Below are positions 15,198 through 16,545 of a stretch of DNA of 16,545 nt, in pieces. Every line of letters begins with the position of its first letter. The first letter of the stretch is position 1. Below the pieces are notes generated by a model that saw only the letters and a list, made by a program, of their open reading frames with translations, was not told where the DNA came from and did no database searches. The stretch comes from Paracoccaceae bacterium (GTDB taxonomy: Bacteria; Pseudomonadota; Alphaproteobacteria; Rhodobacterales; Rhodobacteraceae), in the NCBI GenBank assembly GCA_003561595.1, contig PWWF01000308.1:1-16545 (forward strand). The letters are read 5' to 3'. The position numbers and the translations under genes were made by a program.

Positions 15198-16545
15198 ATG
15201 GGCTGTTCCGGCCTTTCCTGGCCAAAACAGGGCAAAACGCGCGATGAGGGGTTTTTGACAGGGGCATCGCTCAGAAGGGCGGCGATCTGGGAACGGGTGT
15301 GGGGTCTGGCCCGCACCGGAGCCGTGGATCGCCGCGTGTCAAACCGCATGGCCGTGGCATTGGTGATGCTGGGTCCGGTGCTGGTGGCGCTGACGCTGCT
15401 TGCGCTGGGGCCGCTGGACCAGTTGTTCGACTCGCGCGGGTTGCTGCTGATCCTGCTGGCCGATCTGGTCTATCTGCTGCTGATCGCGGGGCTGGTGGCC
15501 ATGCGCATCGCGCGGCTGATCGCGGCGCGACGCTCGGATTCCGCCGGGGCCAAGCTGCATCTGCGGCTGTCTGCGCTCTTTGCCACGATTGCGCTGGTCC
15601 CCACTGTCACAGTCGCGATCTTTGCCACCGTAACGCTGAATGTCGGGCTGGAAGGGTGGTTCTCGGACCGGGTGCAGCGCGTGCTGGGCAATTCGCTGGC
15701 CGCCGCCGAAGCCTATGAGTTCGAGCAGGAGCGCGATCTGCGCACCGATACCGATCAGCTTGCCTCGTACCTCGAAACTTTGCGCCGCGTCTTTCCCATG
15801 ATCGAGGAGGGCGAGCTGCGCAGCCTGCTGTCCGAGGCGCAGGGCCAGGTGCAGCGCGGCCTGCGCGTGGCCTTCATCATCGATGGCGAGGGCGATATCC
15901 GCGCGCGGGGCGAACGATCCTACCGGTTCAATTTCACGCCCCCCACGCCCGAGGAAATGGCGCAGGCGCGCGATGGGCAGGTCATCATCAAGGATTGGCA
16001 GAACAACGAATTCCGCGCCATTCAGATGCTGGACAATTATTTCGACCGCTATCTGTATGTCGCGCGCGAGGTCGATGGCGAATTGCTCAGCCTGCTGGAT
16101 GAAACGCGCGAAACCGTGCGCTTCTACCAGCAGCTTGAACGCGAGCGCGGGCAGTTGCTGTTCCAGTTCGGCGCGCTTTATCTGGGCTTTGCGCTGATCC
16201 TGATCATGGGATCGGTCTGGCTGGGGCTGAGCTTTGCCGAACGGCTGGCACGGCCCGTGGGCCGTCTGGCCGATGCCGCGCAGCGCGTTGGCACGGGCGA
16301 TCTGGATGTGCGGGTCACGGTTGCGCGCGATGATGACGAGATCGCGCTGCTGGGCCGCGTGTTCAACCAGATGATGCGGCAATTGCGCGGCCAGCGCGAT
16401 GTTTTGCTGGAAAACACCCGCCAGATCGAGGCGCGGCGCCGCCTGTTCGATTCGGTGCTGGGGTCGGTCACTGCGGGGGTTATCGGGCTGGACGAGCAGG
16501 GGCGGCTGGAATTCATCAACCGGGCGGCTGAAAGCATGGTTGGCG
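15198..16545 (+). CDS. ntrY: Nitrogen regulation sensor kinase NtrY (3' end outside window)
   Basis: NtrY is the membrane-bound sensor of the NtrYX pair, linked to nitrogen, redox and envelope responses. The visible 449 residues have membrane helices at about 52-70, 82-103, 124-146 and 324-345. A long extracytoplasmic segment (about 150-320) lies between the third and fourth. A HAMP domain follows (about 346-399, LARPVGRLADAAQRVGTGDL), then the start of a PAS domain (VTAGVIGLDEQGRLEFINRA, 424-443), cut by the window edge. The kinase core and phosphoacceptor His lie beyond it. The ATG at 15198 is the first in frame, but its AGGG is only two bases away; later starts (TTG 15255, GTG 15297 or 15336) are possible. 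ntrX is expected downstream. Confidence 0.93.
   Translation, partial: MGCSGLSWPKQGKTRDEGFLTGASLRRAAIWERVWGLARTGAVDRRVSNRMAVALVMLGPVLVALTLLALGPLDQLFDSRGLLLILLADLVYLLLIAGLVAMRIARLIAARRSDSAGAKLHLRLSALFATIALVPTVTVAIFATVTLNVGLEGWFSDRVQRVLGNSLAAAEAYEFEQERDLRTDTDQLASYLETLRRVFPMIEEGELRSLLSEAQGQVQRGLRVAFIIDGEGDIRARGERSYRFNFTPPTPEEMAQARDGQVIIKDWQNNEFRAIQMLDNYFDRYLYVAREVDGELLSLLDETRETVRFYQQLERERGQLLFQFGALYLGFALILIMGSVWLGLSFAERLARPVGRLADAAQRVGTGDLDVRVTVARDDDEIALLGRVFNQMMRQLRGQRDVLLENTRQIEARRRLFDSVLGSVTAGVIGLDEQGRLEFINRAAESMVG

Noticed and set aside
15191..15236. Repeated CAGGGCAA word at 15191 and 15228 near the ntrY start
   Set aside because: Two eight-base copies in GC-rich DNA can arise by chance and there is no third copy or symmetry.

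Overview
The window is compact, GC-rich chromosomal DNA from an alphaproteobacterium, most likely a member of the Rhodobacterales (Rhodobacter/Roseobacter group). The main reasons are the gene order dusB(nifR3)-ntrB-ntrC-ntrY, an NtrC that lacks the sigma-54 contact loop as in Rhodobacter, a fused ispDF gene, a GapR (DUF2312) nucleoid protein and an HpaR-type MarR regulator. No insertion sequence, prophage or CRISPR array was seen, and no gap between genes exceeds 300 bases.

Left part (1-1727): the 5' end of a MarR/HpaR-type regulator runs off the left edge on the minus strand. It is divergent from gapR, and the shared spacer holds an AT-rich palindrome. gapR converges on a sulfotransferase-like protein of unknown role with a degenerate phosphate loop. 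A tRNA-Thr(UGU) gene follows, with a clear promoter of its own.

Middle-left (1816-5603, all plus strand): murD (peptidoglycan precursor ligase) overlaps rarD (EamA-type transporter) by 8 bases. Next come a membrane-anchored gamma-glutamylcyclotransferase-like protein and a glutamine-synthetase-fold amidoligase. The last three genes could form a make, export and trim unit for a gamma-glutamyl-type amide. This is the least understood part of the window.

Middle (5635-11448): gltX (minus) and an AsmA-family envelope protein (plus) diverge from a spacer with two perfect GC-rich inverted repeats that can also pair in a competing way. A minus-strand set, ispDF-pgpA-cinA (isoprenoid precursors, phosphatidylglycerol synthesis, NMN deamidation), converges on the AsmA gene. 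A short hairpin lies at that junction.

Right part (11617-16545, plus strand): dusB, ntrB and ntrC are translationally coupled by ATGA and TGATG overlaps and form the nitrogen-control operon. A terminator-like hairpin separates ntrC from ntrY, which is cut by the right edge inside its PAS domain. NtrB would sense nitrogen status and phosphorylate NtrC, while NtrY would form a second, membrane-bound sensor, normally with NtrX just beyond the window.
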